A stretch of DNA of 64,000 bases from Bauldia sp. (GCA_026126025.1 JAHCJZ010000002.1:62001-126000), one strand, 5' to 3'; shown: positions 9,137 to 18,100, counted from the first letter of the stretch. The notes: generated from the sequence alone by a model not told the origin. Numbers and translations are program-made.

Positions 9137-10216
9137 TCAACCGGACCCGCGCGAGCGCCGTTCCACCAGGATGAGCGCGGCCGCGATGGCCCCGCCGAAG
9201 ACGAGCCCTTCGACGCCGCCGAGGAAGATCTCCGGCCAATAGCCAAACGCCGCGTTGGCAAAGAACGGCGCGAAGGGCGCAAGGGCGCCGGTGTCCGACA
9301 GGGTCGCGGCAATCCGCTCGAGACTGCCGGCCATCAGCCGGCCGCCGACGGCGACCACCATGAGTCCTGCAACACCGCCGGCGACGGTTGCTCCGAGCAA
9401 ACGATGGCGATCGCGTCGCCCGGCGACGAAGCCGAGGACGAGGAGGCCGCCGACGAAAGCGCCTGCCGCCCCGCCGGTGATGCCGACCGGTGCCTCGCCG
9501 AGCAGGAGGTTGAAGGCGTCGAGCCCGAGGAGCCGGCTGATCTCCCCCACGGCAAGGCCGCCGATCGCGGCGCCGAGAACATGCACGAGCCGCAGGCCGG
9601 TGAATGCGGCGGCGATCGAATAGCCCAGGCCGACCCCCAGCCCGGCAAGGCCGCCTACGAGCACGTTCAGCGCCAGGAGGAGAGCCGCAAACGACGTACC
9701 GCCCATTTCGGCCTCCGCCGGCAGGATGAGGAGTACGCCGTAGAGAACCCCGCCGACCAGACCTGCCACTGCGCCGCTGATGGCGGTCGCTGCGGTGGTA
9801 GCCACGATGCCAGCGTGATGCCGCGCCGGGGTGACCGCCGCCGCCGCCATTCGCGCGTGCGGGGGATTCGATGCGGATGCTCCCATCGGCTCCGACTCCG
9901 CCGCGACCGCGGGGATGAAACGGTAGCCATGCTTGGGAACGGTCTGGATGAAGCGCGGCCTTGCCGCGTCGTCGCCGAGCTGGCGGCGCAGCGTCTTGAT
10001 GCACTGGGTCAGCGCCTCGTCGCCCACGGCCACGTCGCCCCAGATCTCGGCGAAGAACCGGTCCTTGGCGACAAGCCGCCCGGCTTCGCGGACGAGGAGC
10101 ACCAGCGCATCGAAATAGCGCGGCGGGAGGTCGACTGGATCGCCCGCGCGGCTCAACCGCCGATCGGCCACGTCCAGCCTGAAATCGCCGAAACGATAGA
10201 CGGAGTGCCCGCTCAC
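9137..10216 (-). CDS. CadC/ToxR-like winged-helix regulator with polytopic membrane domain
   Basis: About 359 residues. Residues 8-103 form an OmpR-type winged-helix domain (RFGDFRLDVADRRLSRAG; DALTQCIKTLRRQLGDD; FIQTVPKHGYRFIP) without a receiver domain, as in CadC/ToxR proteins. Instead of the usual single membrane helix it carries roughly six or seven glycine- and alanine-rich hydrophobic segments from about residue 132 to the end, so the DNA-binding head is tethered to a polytopic domain that might sense a membrane signal. A TTG at 10219 and GTG at 10216 are the candidate starts. It is divergent from the beta-lactamase-fold lipoprotein gene across about 80 bases, making that gene its likeliest target. 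Confidence 0.8.
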   Translation of the reverse strand: MSGHSVYRFGDFRLDVADRRLSRAGDPVDLPPRYFDALVLLVREAGRLVAKDRFFAEIWGDVAVGDEALTQCIKTLRRQLGDDAARPRFIQTVPKHGYRFIPAVAAESEPMGASASNPPHARMAAAAVTPARHHAGIVATTAATAISGAVAGLVGGVLYGVLLILPAEAEMGGTSFAALLLALNVLVGGLAGLGVGLGYSIAAAFTGLRLVHVLGAAIGGLAVGEISRLLGLDAFNLLLGEAPVGITGGAAGAFVGGLLVLGFVAGRRDRHRLLGATVAGGVAGLMVVAVGGRLMAGSLERIAATLSDTGALAPFAPFFANAAFGYWPEIFLGGVEGLVFGGAIAAALILVERRSRGSG

Positions 10217-10295
10217 CAAAACATCACCCTTCGCTCATGCCGCTTGCCGACCGGCGCGGTAGCGCACTGCCCGCTGGGCGGCATCAGGCCGGAGG

Positions 10296-11513
10296 ATGAC
10301 GGTTTTGGTTCGAGGAATTGGCTACGGCAAGTGCGCCATTGTGATGGCGTCGGCGATGCTGCTGGCGGCGTGCAGCGATCTCGGAGACCTCGCCAGGCTG
10401 CCGGCGCGGACGGCGCCGGAGGACGTGCCGTCCCGGCGGTCGGCCGCGACCGCGCAGGCATATCTGCCGACCGTCGAGGCGGCTGCCGCCGCCGTCAGGC
10501 AAACCCTGGTCGATCAGAACCTCCCCGGCCTGTCGGTGGCGGTTGCCGTGGACGGGCGCGAAGTCTGGGCGGAGGGGTTCGGCTGGGCCGATCTCCGGCG
10601 CGGGGATATGGTGACGCCCGAGACGCGCTTCCGGGTCGGCGACATTGCCGCCCCGATGACCGCGGTTGCGGCCGCGGTTCTCGCCGAGGGCGATGTGCTC
10701 GACCTCGACGTACCGGTCCAGACCTACGTCGCCTTTCCCGCGACCGCTGTTCCGATCACCACCCGGCAGCTGATGAGCTCGCAGTCGGGGCTCCGCGACC
10801 TCGCGGCCGAGGAGCAGGAGATGATGCGCCAGGATGTCTGCGTCGACGATACGAGCCGGCTGGCCTTCTTTGCCGATGACGACCTTGCCTTCACGCCCGG
10901 GACCGACGCCCGCTATTCGACCTATGGCTGGGTGCTGGCCGGCGCGATGATCGGCGCGAGCGCCGGGGAGCCCTATGCCGCTTTCATCGCCCGTGAGGTG
11001 TTCCGGCCGCTCGGCATGACCGGCACTGTTCCCGACCAGGTCAATGGCGGGCTGCCGGACGTGGCGACGCTCTACTACCCGGTGATGATGGCCAACACCC
11101 GGCGCGGCCTCGAGACCGCGTCGCGCGTCAACCTCAGCTGCCTGCTGCCCGCCGAGGGCTTCCTGTCGACGCCGTCGGACATGGTCCGGCTCGTGACCGG
11201 CCTGACGGACGGATCGCTGCTCAAGGCGGAGACCGTCGACATGCTGTTCACGCCCGCCACGCTCGACGACGGCACGTCGACCGACACGGCGCTGGGCTGG
11301 CAGGTCGGGTCGATTCTCGACGCGTCCGGCGGGCAGCCGCTCCGGTTCATCGGCCGCGCCGGCGCGGTGTTCGGCGGGACGGCGACGCTCCTCTTCCTGC
11401 CGGAGCATCACGTTGTCGTCGCGGTGGCTACCAACGTATCCTGGGCCGACACCGAGACGGTCGCCGGCAGCATTGCGCGGCTCTTCGCGAAGGCCCGGCC
11501 GGCTGTGCCCTAG
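10296..11513 (+). CDS. Class C beta-lactamase-fold lipoprotein lacking catalytic motifs
   Basis: A 405-residue predicted lipoprotein (lipobox LLAAC, Cys26) with the overall layout of the serine hydrolase/beta-lactamase class C family: a leading PGLSVAVAVDG segment, LAEGDVLDLDVPVQTY, QLMSSQSGL, FRPLGMTGT and the final ALGWQVGS...FLPEHH region. All three catalytic motifs are changed. The SxxK site reads GDIAAP (115-120), with Asp116 for Ser and Ala119 for Lys; the YxN site is YST (207-209); the final HxG site is RAG (354-356). The reading frame is intact, so this looks like a maintained pseudoenzyme rather than a decaying gene. It might bind peptidoglycan fragments or beta-lactams without hydrolysis. 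GGAGG abuts the ATG directly. Its stop overlaps the stop of the convergent L,D-transpeptidase gene. Confidence 0.85.
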   Translation: MTVLVRGIGYGKCAIVMASAMLLAACSDLGDLARLPARTAPEDVPSRRSAATAQAYLPTVEAAAAAVRQTLVDQNLPGLSVAVAVDGREVWAEGFGWADLRRGDMVTPETRFRVGDIAAPMTAVAAAVLAEGDVLDLDVPVQTYVAFPATAVPITTRQLMSSQSGLRDLAAEEQEMMRQDVCVDDTSRLAFFADDDLAFTPGTDARYSTYGWVLAGAMIGASAGEPYAAFIAREVFRPLGMTGTVPDQVNGGLPDVATLYYPVMMANTRRGLETASRVNLSCLLPAEGFLSTPSDMVRLVTGLTDGSLLKAETVDMLFTPATLDDGTSTDTALGWQVGSILDASGGQPLRFIGRAGAVFGGTATLLFLPEHHVVVAVATNVSWADTETVAGSIARLFAKARPAVP

Positions 11514-12184
11514 GCCGGAAGGATGACCACGCGGGTGCCGAGCGGCACGCGCTCGTAGAGGTGGATGATGTCCTGGTTGAGAAGGCCGATGCAGGCGCTC
11601 GACACGCCGCGGCCCAGCGAGGACGGGTCGCTCGTGCCGTAGATCGTCGCGAGCGTGTAGACCCCGTTCTGGTAGAGATAGAGCGCGCGGGAGCCGAGCG
11701 GGTTGTTGAGGCCGGGCGGCATGCCGCCGCGCCATTCGACCAGCGACGGGTCGCGCGAGATCTGGCCCGGCGTCGGCGTCCAGATCGGCCAGTGCGCCTT
11801 CCGCTCGATGAAGGCCTCGCCGCTCCATTCGAAGGCTTCGCGCGGTCCGTTGACGCCGTAGCGGACCGCGGTGCCGTCCTCCATCACGTGGTAGAGGTGA
11901 TGGGTTTTGAGATCGACGACGATGGTGCCGGGCGGCTCGTCGCCGGTGTAGTTGACGGTCCGCCGCAGGTAGATCGGATCGACCTGGCTGATGTCGGCGG
12001 CGGGGATCGGATAGGGTTCGTCGGGCACCGGCCCGTAGATGCTGGTGTCCACACGGCCAAGGCCGAGCCCCCCGGCGCAGCCGCCAAGCAGCGACGCGGC
12101 AGCGACCGAACAGGCCGCGCCCGCAAGGAACGACCGCCGGCCGATCAGGGCCGGTGCGAGGACGGCTTCAGCGTTGTGGTTCAC
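11510..12184 (-). CDS. L,D-transpeptidase-like (YkuD) protein with altered active site
   Basis: A 224-residue exported protein with a twin-arginine signal (GRRSFLAGAACSVAAASLLG) and lipobox-like Cys36, followed by a YkuD domain. The family makes 3-3 peptidoglycan cross-links or anchors proteins. The catalytic stretch usually reads IHGT...S(H/S)GCIR; here it is IYGT (181-184) and SSACIG (195-200). Cys198 is kept but the His, the Gly before Cys and the Arg are replaced, each explainable by one base change. Activity is therefore doubtful. The GTG at 12184 has GGGGGA five bases upstream; the frame is open to 12229. The last codons overlap tail-to-tail with the beta-lactamase-fold gene. Confidence 0.85.
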   Translation of the reverse strand: MNHNAEAVLAPALIGRRSFLAGAACSVAAASLLGGCAGGLGLGRVDTSIYGPVPDEPYPIPAADISQVDPIYLRRTVNYTGDEPPGTIVVDLKTHHLYHVMEDGTAVRYGVNGPREAFEWSGEAFIERKAHWPIWTPTPGQISRDPSLVEWRGGMPPGLNNPLGSRALYLYQNGVYTLATIYGTSDPSSLGRGVSSACIGLLNQDIIHLYERVPLGTRVVILPA

Positions 12185-12277
12185 GGCATCCCCCAGCACA
12201 GGTTCGGGCGGATTATGCCACGCAATCACGCCCGGCGCATATATCCCATAATCGGCGGACCGCGGGGCCGCATAAAC

Positions 12278-12299
12278 CCACGATCCAACCGGGTCGTGG
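12278..12299 (-). terminator. Candidate terminator after the Gfo/Idh/MocA gene
   Basis: On the minus strand a hairpin with a 9-pair stem (one G-T pair) and 4-base loop is followed by GGGTTTATG, a weak T-run. It lies just past the stop of the last gene of the ribose-type ABC operon and before the L,D-transpeptidase-like gene, where a terminator would be expected. Confidence 0.5.
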
Positions 12300-12303
12300 T
12301 GGG

Positions 12304-13548
12304 TCAGATCCGCGCCACCGGCGGCACGTAGTTGGTCAGATCCTCGTCGGCGACGATGATCGTCCGTCCCTCTTCGGCGGACTTGTAGAGCGCCATCAGG
12401 ATCTCGATGACCGCGACGCCGTCGGCGAAGGTTTCAATCGGCGTGCGGCCGGTGCGGAAGCACTCGACCATGTGGCGGTTCTCGTCGGTGTAGCCGTAGA
12501 CGCCGGCCTCGTCGTCCGGCACCGGCATCAGGCCCATCTCGGCGTTCTGCTTCTCCAGCATGTCCTCGCCCTGCGCGCCGCTGACGGCGCGCGACATGAA
12601 GACCTTGAGGCCGGTGGAGAGCGTCGAGAACTCCATTGCGTATTCCGGGCCAAGCAATTCGAGCTGGATGCGGAGGCCCGGGCCGACATAGGCCCAGGAG
12701 GTCGTCCCTTCGACGACGACCTCGCGGCCTTCCTCGTCCTCGAAGGTGACCATGGCGCGCGCGAAGTCCTCCGACGGGCGCACGGCGTAGTCGACCGCGG
12801 TTCCCATGCGGGCCTTCAGGTCAGCGATGTAGCGCGGCTGCGACCATTTCAGCGACGCGACGGCGCCGGTGGCGCTTTTGAGCTTCAGCGAGCTTCGCGG
12901 GGCGCCCGGGGCGGTCAGGAGAAACCGCGCCACCTCTACCGAGTGGCACATCATGTCGAGGAGCGCGCCGCCGCCCTGCTCCGCCCCCTGCCAGAACCAC
13001 GGCTCGTGCGGGCCGGAATGCTCCTCGGCGGCGCGGGCGAGATAGGGGCGTCCGGTGGCCGGCACGGCGCGCCGCCAGATGATGTCCTTGCCGCGCAGGA
13101 CCGCGGTGGAGAACATCTGGTTCTCGAGATAGCCGTGGTTGAGCCCCGCGCTTTCGGCGAGCGCGAGCATTTCCTTCGCTTCGCTCAGCGTGCGCGCCAG
13201 CGGCTTCTCGCACGCCACGGCGAACACCCTGCTCCGCCCCGATGTCACCGCATCGGCGATGGCGCGCATGGTGGCGAGGCGCGTCGGGTTGGGCGAGAGG
13301 ATCCAGATCGCGTCGACGTCGTCGGCGGCGAGCAGCGCCTCCAGCGTCGCGTAGGGCCTGCACGCGCCGAGCCCGAGCTCGGCCACCGTCGCCGCCAGCT
13401 TTTCGCGGCGCGCCGGCGTCGGGGAATAGACGCCGGTGACGTCGACATTGCGCACGCCGAGGAGGGAGCGGAGGTGGAAATGGGCGATGAAACCCGCCCC
13501 GATCATGCCGATCCGCAACGTCTGGCGAGGCGTGAAATTGCTACCCAT
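12304..13548 (-). CDS. Gfo/Idh/MocA-family oxidoreductase
   Basis: A 414-residue NAD(P)-dependent sugar dehydrogenase-type protein. The N-terminus holds a Rossmann fold (RIGMIGAGFIAHFHLRSLLG), followed by the family motif VACEKPLA and a GGGALLDMMCHSVEVARFLL segment with the His of the active site; the C-terminal domain ends with VIEILMALYKSAEEG. Members oxidise or epimerise sugars and inositols. The ATG at 13548 overlaps the stop of the LacI gene upstream by 8 bases, which suggests translational coupling. As the last gene of the ABC operon it probably starts breakdown of the imported sugar or polyol. The exact substrate is unknown. Confidence 0.9.
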   Translation of the reverse strand: MGSNFTPRQTLRIGMIGAGFIAHFHLRSLLGVRNVDVTGVYSPTPARREKLAATVAELGLGACRPYATLEALLAADDVDAIWILSPNPTRLATMRAIADAVTSGRSRVFAVACEKPLARTLSEAKEMLALAESAGLNHGYLENQMFSTAVLRGKDIIWRRAVPATGRPYLARAAEEHSGPHEPWFWQGAEQGGGALLDMMCHSVEVARFLLTAPGAPRSSLKLKSATGAVASLKWSQPRYIADLKARMGTAVDYAVRPSEDFARAMVTFEDEEGREVVVEGTTSWAYVGPGLRIQLELLGPEYAMEFSTLSTGLKVFMSRAVSGAQGEDMLEKQNAEMGLMPVPDDEAGVYGYTDENRHMVECFRTGRTPIETFADGVAVIEILMALYKSAEEGRTIIVADEDLTNYVPPVARI

Positions 13549-14563
13549 GGGTCCTGCGTCTGGTTGTGGCGGCGCGCGCCGTGCTCGCGCGCACGATGAG
13601 TTCCACTGCGGCCTCGACACGGTCGGCCGGGGATGGAGAGCCCTGGAGAAGGGAGATCATCATCCGCATCGATTCGCTGCCGATGGCGCGGCGCGGCTGG
13701 CGGATGGTGGTGAGCGGCGGGTCGGACGATTCTGCATAGACGAGATCGTCGAAGCCGACGACGGAAACGTCGTCGGGCACGCGCTGTCCGCGGGCGCGAA
13801 GCTCGTTTACCGCGCCGATCGCCATCTCGTCATTGGCGGCAAAGATCGCGGTGAAGCCGACGCCTGCCGCGCCGAACGCCGCGACGGCGTCGCGCCCACT
13901 GCTATAGTGGAAATTGCCGTTGAAGATCAGCTCCGGGCGGCGCTCGATACCTGCTGCGGCCAGCGCTTCGAGGTAACCGGCCTGGCGTTCGTGCGACATC
14001 ACCAGCCGCATCGGTCCGGTCAGGTGCGCGATGCGCTGGTGGCCGAGGCCGATCAGGTGCTCGACCGCGAGGCGCGCGGCCTTGCGGTTGTCGATCGCGA
14101 TGGTCGGGAGGTTCGCCTCCTGGAGCTGCTCCAGCGCCACCACCATCGGCGGCAGCGGACCGTCGGCCAGCCCCTTCGGCAGCCAGCCGGTCATCAAGAT
14201 TAGCCCGTCGGCCTGGCGGTTGCGCACCATCTCGACATAGCGGCGCACGCGCGCGTCGTCGTCGCCGGCGTCGCCCATCAGCACGCGGTAGCCGTTGGCG
14301 AAGGCGTGCTCTTCAACGCCGCCATAGATGTCGAGATAGAACGGGTTGGAGATGTCGCGCACCAGAAGGACGACGTTGCCGGTGGTCTGGCGGCGGAAAT
14401 TGACCGCCTGGCGGTTCGGCACGAAGCCGGTCGAGCGCACCGCCTCCAGCACGCGGGCGCGGGTCGCTTCGGCGACGCGGTCGGGCTGGGTCAAGGCGCG
14501 CGACACCGTCGCGGTCGACACCCCCGCAAGCTCCGCGACCTTCCGGATGTTGGCGCCGCGCAT
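13541..14563 (-). CDS. LacI-family repressor of the ribose-type ABC operon
   Basis: A 340-residue regulator with a LacI HTH (IRKVAELAGVSTATVSRAL, residues 6-24) and a periplasmic-binding-like effector domain (VVLLVRDISNPFYLDIYGG; DDVSVVGFDDL). It lies inside the operon it probably controls, two bases after the second permease stop and overlapping the oxidoreductase start. The perfect palindrome at 19225-19242 in the divergent promoter region has the classic LacI-family operator form, so the likely scheme is autorepression of the operon and of the divergent monooxygenase/alcohol dehydrogenase pair, relieved by the imported sugar. The ATG at 14563 fits the family's usual N-terminus. Confidence 0.92.
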   Translation of the reverse strand: MRGANIRKVAELAGVSTATVSRALTQPDRVAEATRARVLEAVRSTGFVPNRQAVNFRRQTTGNVVLLVRDISNPFYLDIYGGVEEHAFANGYRVLMGDAGDDDARVRRYVEMVRNRQADGLILMTGWLPKGLADGPLPPMVVALEQLQEANLPTIAIDNRKAARLAVEHLIGLGHQRIAHLTGPMRLVMSHERQAGYLEALAAAGIERRPELIFNGNFHYSSGRDAVAAFGAAGVGFTAIFAANDEMAIGAVNELRARGQRVPDDVSVVGFDDLVYAESSDPPLTTIRQPRRAIGSESMRMMISLLQGSPSPADRVEAAVELIVRASTARAATTRRRTHG

Positions 14564-14565
14564 CG

Positions 14566-15522
14566 CTACACCCTGAGCTGCCTGCTGCGGCCATAGAGCA
14601 GCATGAGAAGGAGGAGGACGCTGCCGAAGATCAGCTGCCGGCCCCAGAATTCGAGCTCGAGCGTGGTGAGGACGCTGGTCAGCAGCGTCAGCGCGATCGC
14701 CCCCAGCATGGCGCCGAAATAATTGCCGGTGCCGCCGGCCAGCGAGACGCCGCCGATGACGACGGCAATCACCGACGGCAGCACATACTGGTCGCCGACC
14801 GAGACGAAGCTGTTGCCGGTATAGCCGATCACCAGGACGCCGGTGATGCCGGCGAAGAAGCCCGACAGACCGTAGAGCAGGATGCGCACCAGCCGCACCG
14901 GCAGGCCGGCGAGGATCGCCGCGCGCTCGTTGGAGCCGATGGCGTAGATCGCGAAGCCGAGCTCGGTGCGCCGCAGCAGGAACCACATCACCAGCGCCAC
15001 CAGCGCCCAGACATAGAGGATGCCGGGAAGGCCGAGCAGAAACGGCTGGTTCACGAAGGAGCTCAGCGCCGGCGCGGCATTGCCGGAGGGAATGCCGCGG
15101 GTGATGACGGTCAGCCCGCCCTGCACGACGCCCATCATGCCGAGCGTCATCACCAGCGGCGGAATGCGCAGCAGGGTGACGCCGAGCCCGTTGACGATGC
15201 CGATCAGGAACGTCGCGCCCGAGGCGACGAGGAACGCCGGCACGATTGCGCCGTTCGCGCCGGACATGACGTTGCCGGCGAGGACCGCGCCGAGCGAGAT
15301 CATCGCGCCGACGGAGAGGTCGATGCCCTCCCGCCCGCCGATCACCACGAGACACTGCCCGGCTGCGACGATGCCGAGAAGCGCCGACACGGTCAGAAGA
15401 CGCGTGACCTGGTTGCCCTGCGCGAAGCCGGGCGAGAGGATCTCGCCGATGCCGAGAAGCGCGAGCACGGAAAGCGCAGCCAGCACCAGCGGATTGGAAA
15501 GGACGGCGCGGGTGCGGCTCAT
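14566..15522 (-). CDS. Sugar ABC transporter permease, RbsC-type (second)
   Basis: A 318-residue inner-membrane permease of the ribose/AI-2/xylose type. It is highly hydrophobic, with the family pattern GGREGIDLSVGAMISLGAVL early and GGTGNYFGAMLGAIALTLL late. The ATG at 15522 overlaps the previous permease stop (15519) in an ATGA junction. Together with its neighbour it would form a heterodimeric channel energised by the ATPase at 16490-18019. Confidence 0.93.
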   Translation of the reverse strand: MSRTRAVLSNPLVLAALSVLALLGIGEILSPGFAQGNQVTRLLTVSALLGIVAAGQCLVVIGGREGIDLSVGAMISLGAVLAGNVMSGANGAIVPAFLVASGATFLIGIVNGLGVTLLRIPPLVMTLGMMGVVQGGLTVITRGIPSGNAAPALSSFVNQPFLLGLPGILYVWALVALVMWFLLRRTELGFAIYAIGSNERAAILAGLPVRLVRILLYGLSGFFAGITGVLVIGYTGNSFVSVGDQYVLPSVIAVVIGGVSLAGGTGNYFGAMLGAIALTLLTSVLTTLELEFWGRQLIFGSVLLLLMLLYGRSRQLRV

Positions 15523-16493
15523 GCGAGCCCCCTGCCGCGGCTGTCCTGCCGGCGGGCGATGAAGACGCCGCCGGCCAGCGCGGCGAGCGTGATCAGGCCC
15601 TGGATCAGGGTCTGGTACTCGAAGGGCGGCTTGGCGAAGAAGACGACGTTGCCGATCATGCCGATGACCAGCGCGCCCAGGACCGAGCCGAAGGCGCTGC
15701 CCTTGCCGCCGGCAAGCGCGGTACCGCCGACGACGACGGCGAGGATCGAGGAAAGCGCCAGCGTGCGGCCGAGCAGCGGATCGCCGCTCGCGGTCTCGCC
15801 GGTGAGGCAGAGCGCGGCGAAGGCGGAGAACAGGCCGCAGAGGACATAGGCGCCGATGCGGACGCGCGCGGTGCGAAGGCCGGTCTGGAACGCGGCCGCG
15901 CGGTGGCCGCCGACCGCCGCGACATGCTTGATGAAGGGCCGCGCCGCGATGAGTGCGACGACGAGCAAAGCGGCGGCGTAGATCCAGTAAATGACCGGAA
16001 TGCCGAGGAGCGCGCCGCTGTAGGAGCGCCAGTAGATCGCCGGCACAGAGCCGCCCGCCGTTGGCATGACGAGAAGCGCCAGCGCACCGAACAGGATGCC
16101 GGTCGCAAAGGTCGTCACGATCGCCTGGAAGCGCAGCAGCGCAACCAGCACGCCGTTGAAGAGGCCGCAGGCGATGCCGACGCCGACACCCGCCGCCATG
16201 CCGACCAGCACCGCGTCGAGATCGGCCCCTAGCGCGGTGATCACCGTGACGGTGACGACGTTGACTAGTGCGGCGGTCGTGCCGACGGAGAGGTCGATGT
16301 CGCCGGCGAGTATCACATAGGTCTGGCCGATCGCCGCCAGCGCCACGGGGAGGAACACGGTGAGATTCGACTTGATGACGTTCGGCGTCATCAGGTTCGG
16401 CTGGAGGATCCAGTTGACGATCACCAGCACGATGAGGGCGGCGAGCGTCACCAGCCAGACCCGGCGCGACAGGAAGCGGAGCGCCGGATTCAT
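15519..16493 (-). CDS. Sugar ABC transporter permease, RbsC-type (first)
   Basis: A 324-residue polytopic permease of the same family as its neighbour: LAGDIDLSVGTTAALVNVV near residue 63 and VVGGTALAGGKGSAFGSVLG near 270 are the typical signatures. It starts at an ATG overlapping the ATPase stop by 4 bases and ends overlapping the next permease start by 4 bases, so the three proteins are translationally coupled. Having two different permease genes, rather than one as in E. coli rbs, is seen in several ribose-type systems. Confidence 0.93.
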   Translation of the reverse strand: MNPALRFLSRRVWLVTLAALIVLVIVNWILQPNLMTPNVIKSNLTVFLPVALAAIGQTYVILAGDIDLSVGTTAALVNVVTVTVITALGADLDAVLVGMAAGVGVGIACGLFNGVLVALLRFQAIVTTFATGILFGALALLVMPTAGGSVPAIYWRSYSGALLGIPVIYWIYAAALLVVALIAARPFIKHVAAVGGHRAAAFQTGLRTARVRIGAYVLCGLFSAFAALCLTGETASGDPLLGRTLALSSILAVVVGGTALAGGKGSAFGSVLGALVIGMIGNVVFFAKPPFEYQTLIQGLITLAALAGGVFIARRQDSRGRGLA

Positions 16494-18019
16494 GCTGCCT
16501 CTCCATAGGCGGCATGGGTGAGGTGGAAGCTCGTGAGCGTCGGCCCGGACAGCTCGGCGCTGATGCGGCCGGAGTTGAAGACGAGGATGCGGTCGCAGAG
16601 GCTGAGAAGCTCGGCGTCTTCGGAGGCGTAGAAGATGATGCCGACGCCTTCGGCCGCGAGGCCGCGGATCAGGGCGAAGAAGTCGGCCTTGGCGGCGAGG
16701 TCGATCCCCTTCGCCGGGTCGTCGAGGAGGAGGACGCGCGAGCCGGTGGCAAGCCAGCGGGCGATGAACACCTTCTGCTGGTTGCCGCCGGAGAGCGAGC
16801 CGATCGGTGCCTCGAGCGAAGCATAGCGCGTGTTGAGCGCCTTCACCGCCGCCTCGAAGCGCGGGCGGAGCTGCCGCGGCCAGAAGACGAAGCGCCGCTC
16901 GCGGACGATCGCGGCGGGCGCGAGGTTCTCGAAGATCGAGCGCCCGTGGAGCGCGGCATCGCGCCCGCGGTCGCCGGAGACGTAGGCGAAGCCGTGGCGA
17001 ATGGCGGTTGCGGGCGAGCGGATCGCATGCGGCGCGCCGTCGATTTCGATCGTGCCCCTGGCGAATGGCAACGCACCGAACAGGCCCTGCAGCAGCGTCG
17101 ACTGCCCCTGCCCCTGCAGGCCGCCGAGGCCGAGGATCTCGCCCTCTCCCAGCGTGAGCGTCACGTCATGGAGGCGGCGGCTCGTCGCGTTCTTCAGCGT
17201 GACCAGCGGCTTGCCGGCCGAAGCCGGCTTCGCATGCTCGACCCGCTCGCGTATCGCGGTCTCGCCGACCATCGCATGGACGACCTCGGTGCGGTTCGTC
17301 TCCGACGTGACGAAGGTCGCCGCCGTCGCGCCATTGCGCAGCACGGTGATGCGGTCGGCGATGGCGAAGATCTCGTCCATGCGGTGCGAGATGAAGATGA
17401 TCGAGACGCCGTCGGCGCGCAGCTTGCGGAGGATCTCGAAGAACACCTCGACCTGGCGGCGGTCGAGCGCCGCGGTCGCCTCGTCGAAGATGATCAGCCG
17501 GTGGCGGCGCGACAGCACCTTCAGGATCTCGACGAGCTGGCGCTGGTCGGCGCTCAGCCGTCCGACGAGGGCGTCCGGCGTCAGACCGGGTCCGGCGACG
17601 GCGGCGACGCGCGCCAGCAGCGTCGCGGCGTCCTCGCGCTTCCTGCGGCCGCTGAGAAAACCGCCGCGGCCGGTGCGCTCATCGCCGAGGAAGATGTTGT
17701 CGGCGACGGTCAGCTGGGGAACGAGCGAGAGCTCCTGGTAGAACAGCCCGATTCCGAGGCGCTCGGCGCTGCGCGGATCGCTGAGCGCGACCTCGGCGCC
17801 GTCGAGATGAACGCGGCCGGAATCGCGGGCGACGGTGCCGGCGATGATCTTGCACAGGGTCGACTTGCCGCTGCCATTGGCGCCGAGAAGCGCGTGGATC
17901 TCCCCGGCCTCGACCCGAAGCGCGCCGTCGGACAGGGCCGTCACGGCGCCGAACCGCTTTGCTACCGCGCTGATATCGAGAAGTGGCGCCATCGCGACCG
18001 GGTGTTGATCCGCGCCCAT
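16490..18019 (-). CDS. Sugar ABC transporter ATP-binding protein, RbsA-type
   Basis: A 509-residue protein with two fused nucleotide-binding domains, as in RbsA/MglA. The first has Walker A GANGSGKST (46-54) and a Walker B region IIFDEATAAL, where the usual Pro is Ala. The second has a degenerate Walker A (GLQGQGQST), LSGGNQQKVFIARWL and LLLDDPAKGID, typical for the second half of this family. Starts at 18019 or 17992 are possible; neither has a strong ribosome-binding site. It lies after the binding-protein gene, separated from it by a hairpin, and overlaps the first permease. Confidence 0.93.
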   Translation of the reverse strand: MGADQHPVAMAPLLDISAVAKRFGAVTALSDGALRVEAGEIHALLGANGSGKSTLCKIIAGTVARDSGRVHLDGAEVALSDPRSAERLGIGLFYQELSLVPQLTVADNIFLGDERTGRGGFLSGRRKREDAATLLARVAAVAGPGLTPDALVGRLSADQRQLVEILKVLSRRHRLIIFDEATAALDRRQVEVFFEILRKLRADGVSIIFISHRMDEIFAIADRITVLRNGATAATFVTSETNRTEVVHAMVGETAIRERVEHAKPASAGKPLVTLKNATSRRLHDVTLTLGEGEILGLGGLQGQGQSTLLQGLFGALPFARGTIEIDGAPHAIRSPATAIRHGFAYVSGDRGRDAALHGRSIFENLAPAAIVRERRFVFWPRQLRPRFEAAVKALNTRYASLEAPIGSLSGGNQQKVFIARWLATGSRVLLLDDPAKGIDLAAKADFFALIRGLAAEGVGIIFYASEDAELLSLCDRILVFNSGRISAELSGPTLTSFHLTHAAYGEAA

Positions 18020-18100
18020 CTTGCTGACCCGTCACCCAAGAGCAACGGCACCGCCCCCGCGGCAAGGCCGCGCCAGCGAAGCCATGTGGAAGACGTCCAG

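Noticed and set aside
14566-16515. A single 649-codon frame spanning both ribose-type permeases
   Set aside because: Only the last 318 codons encode permease sequence; the upstream part is a shadow of the first permease, which has its own frame with normal motifs.
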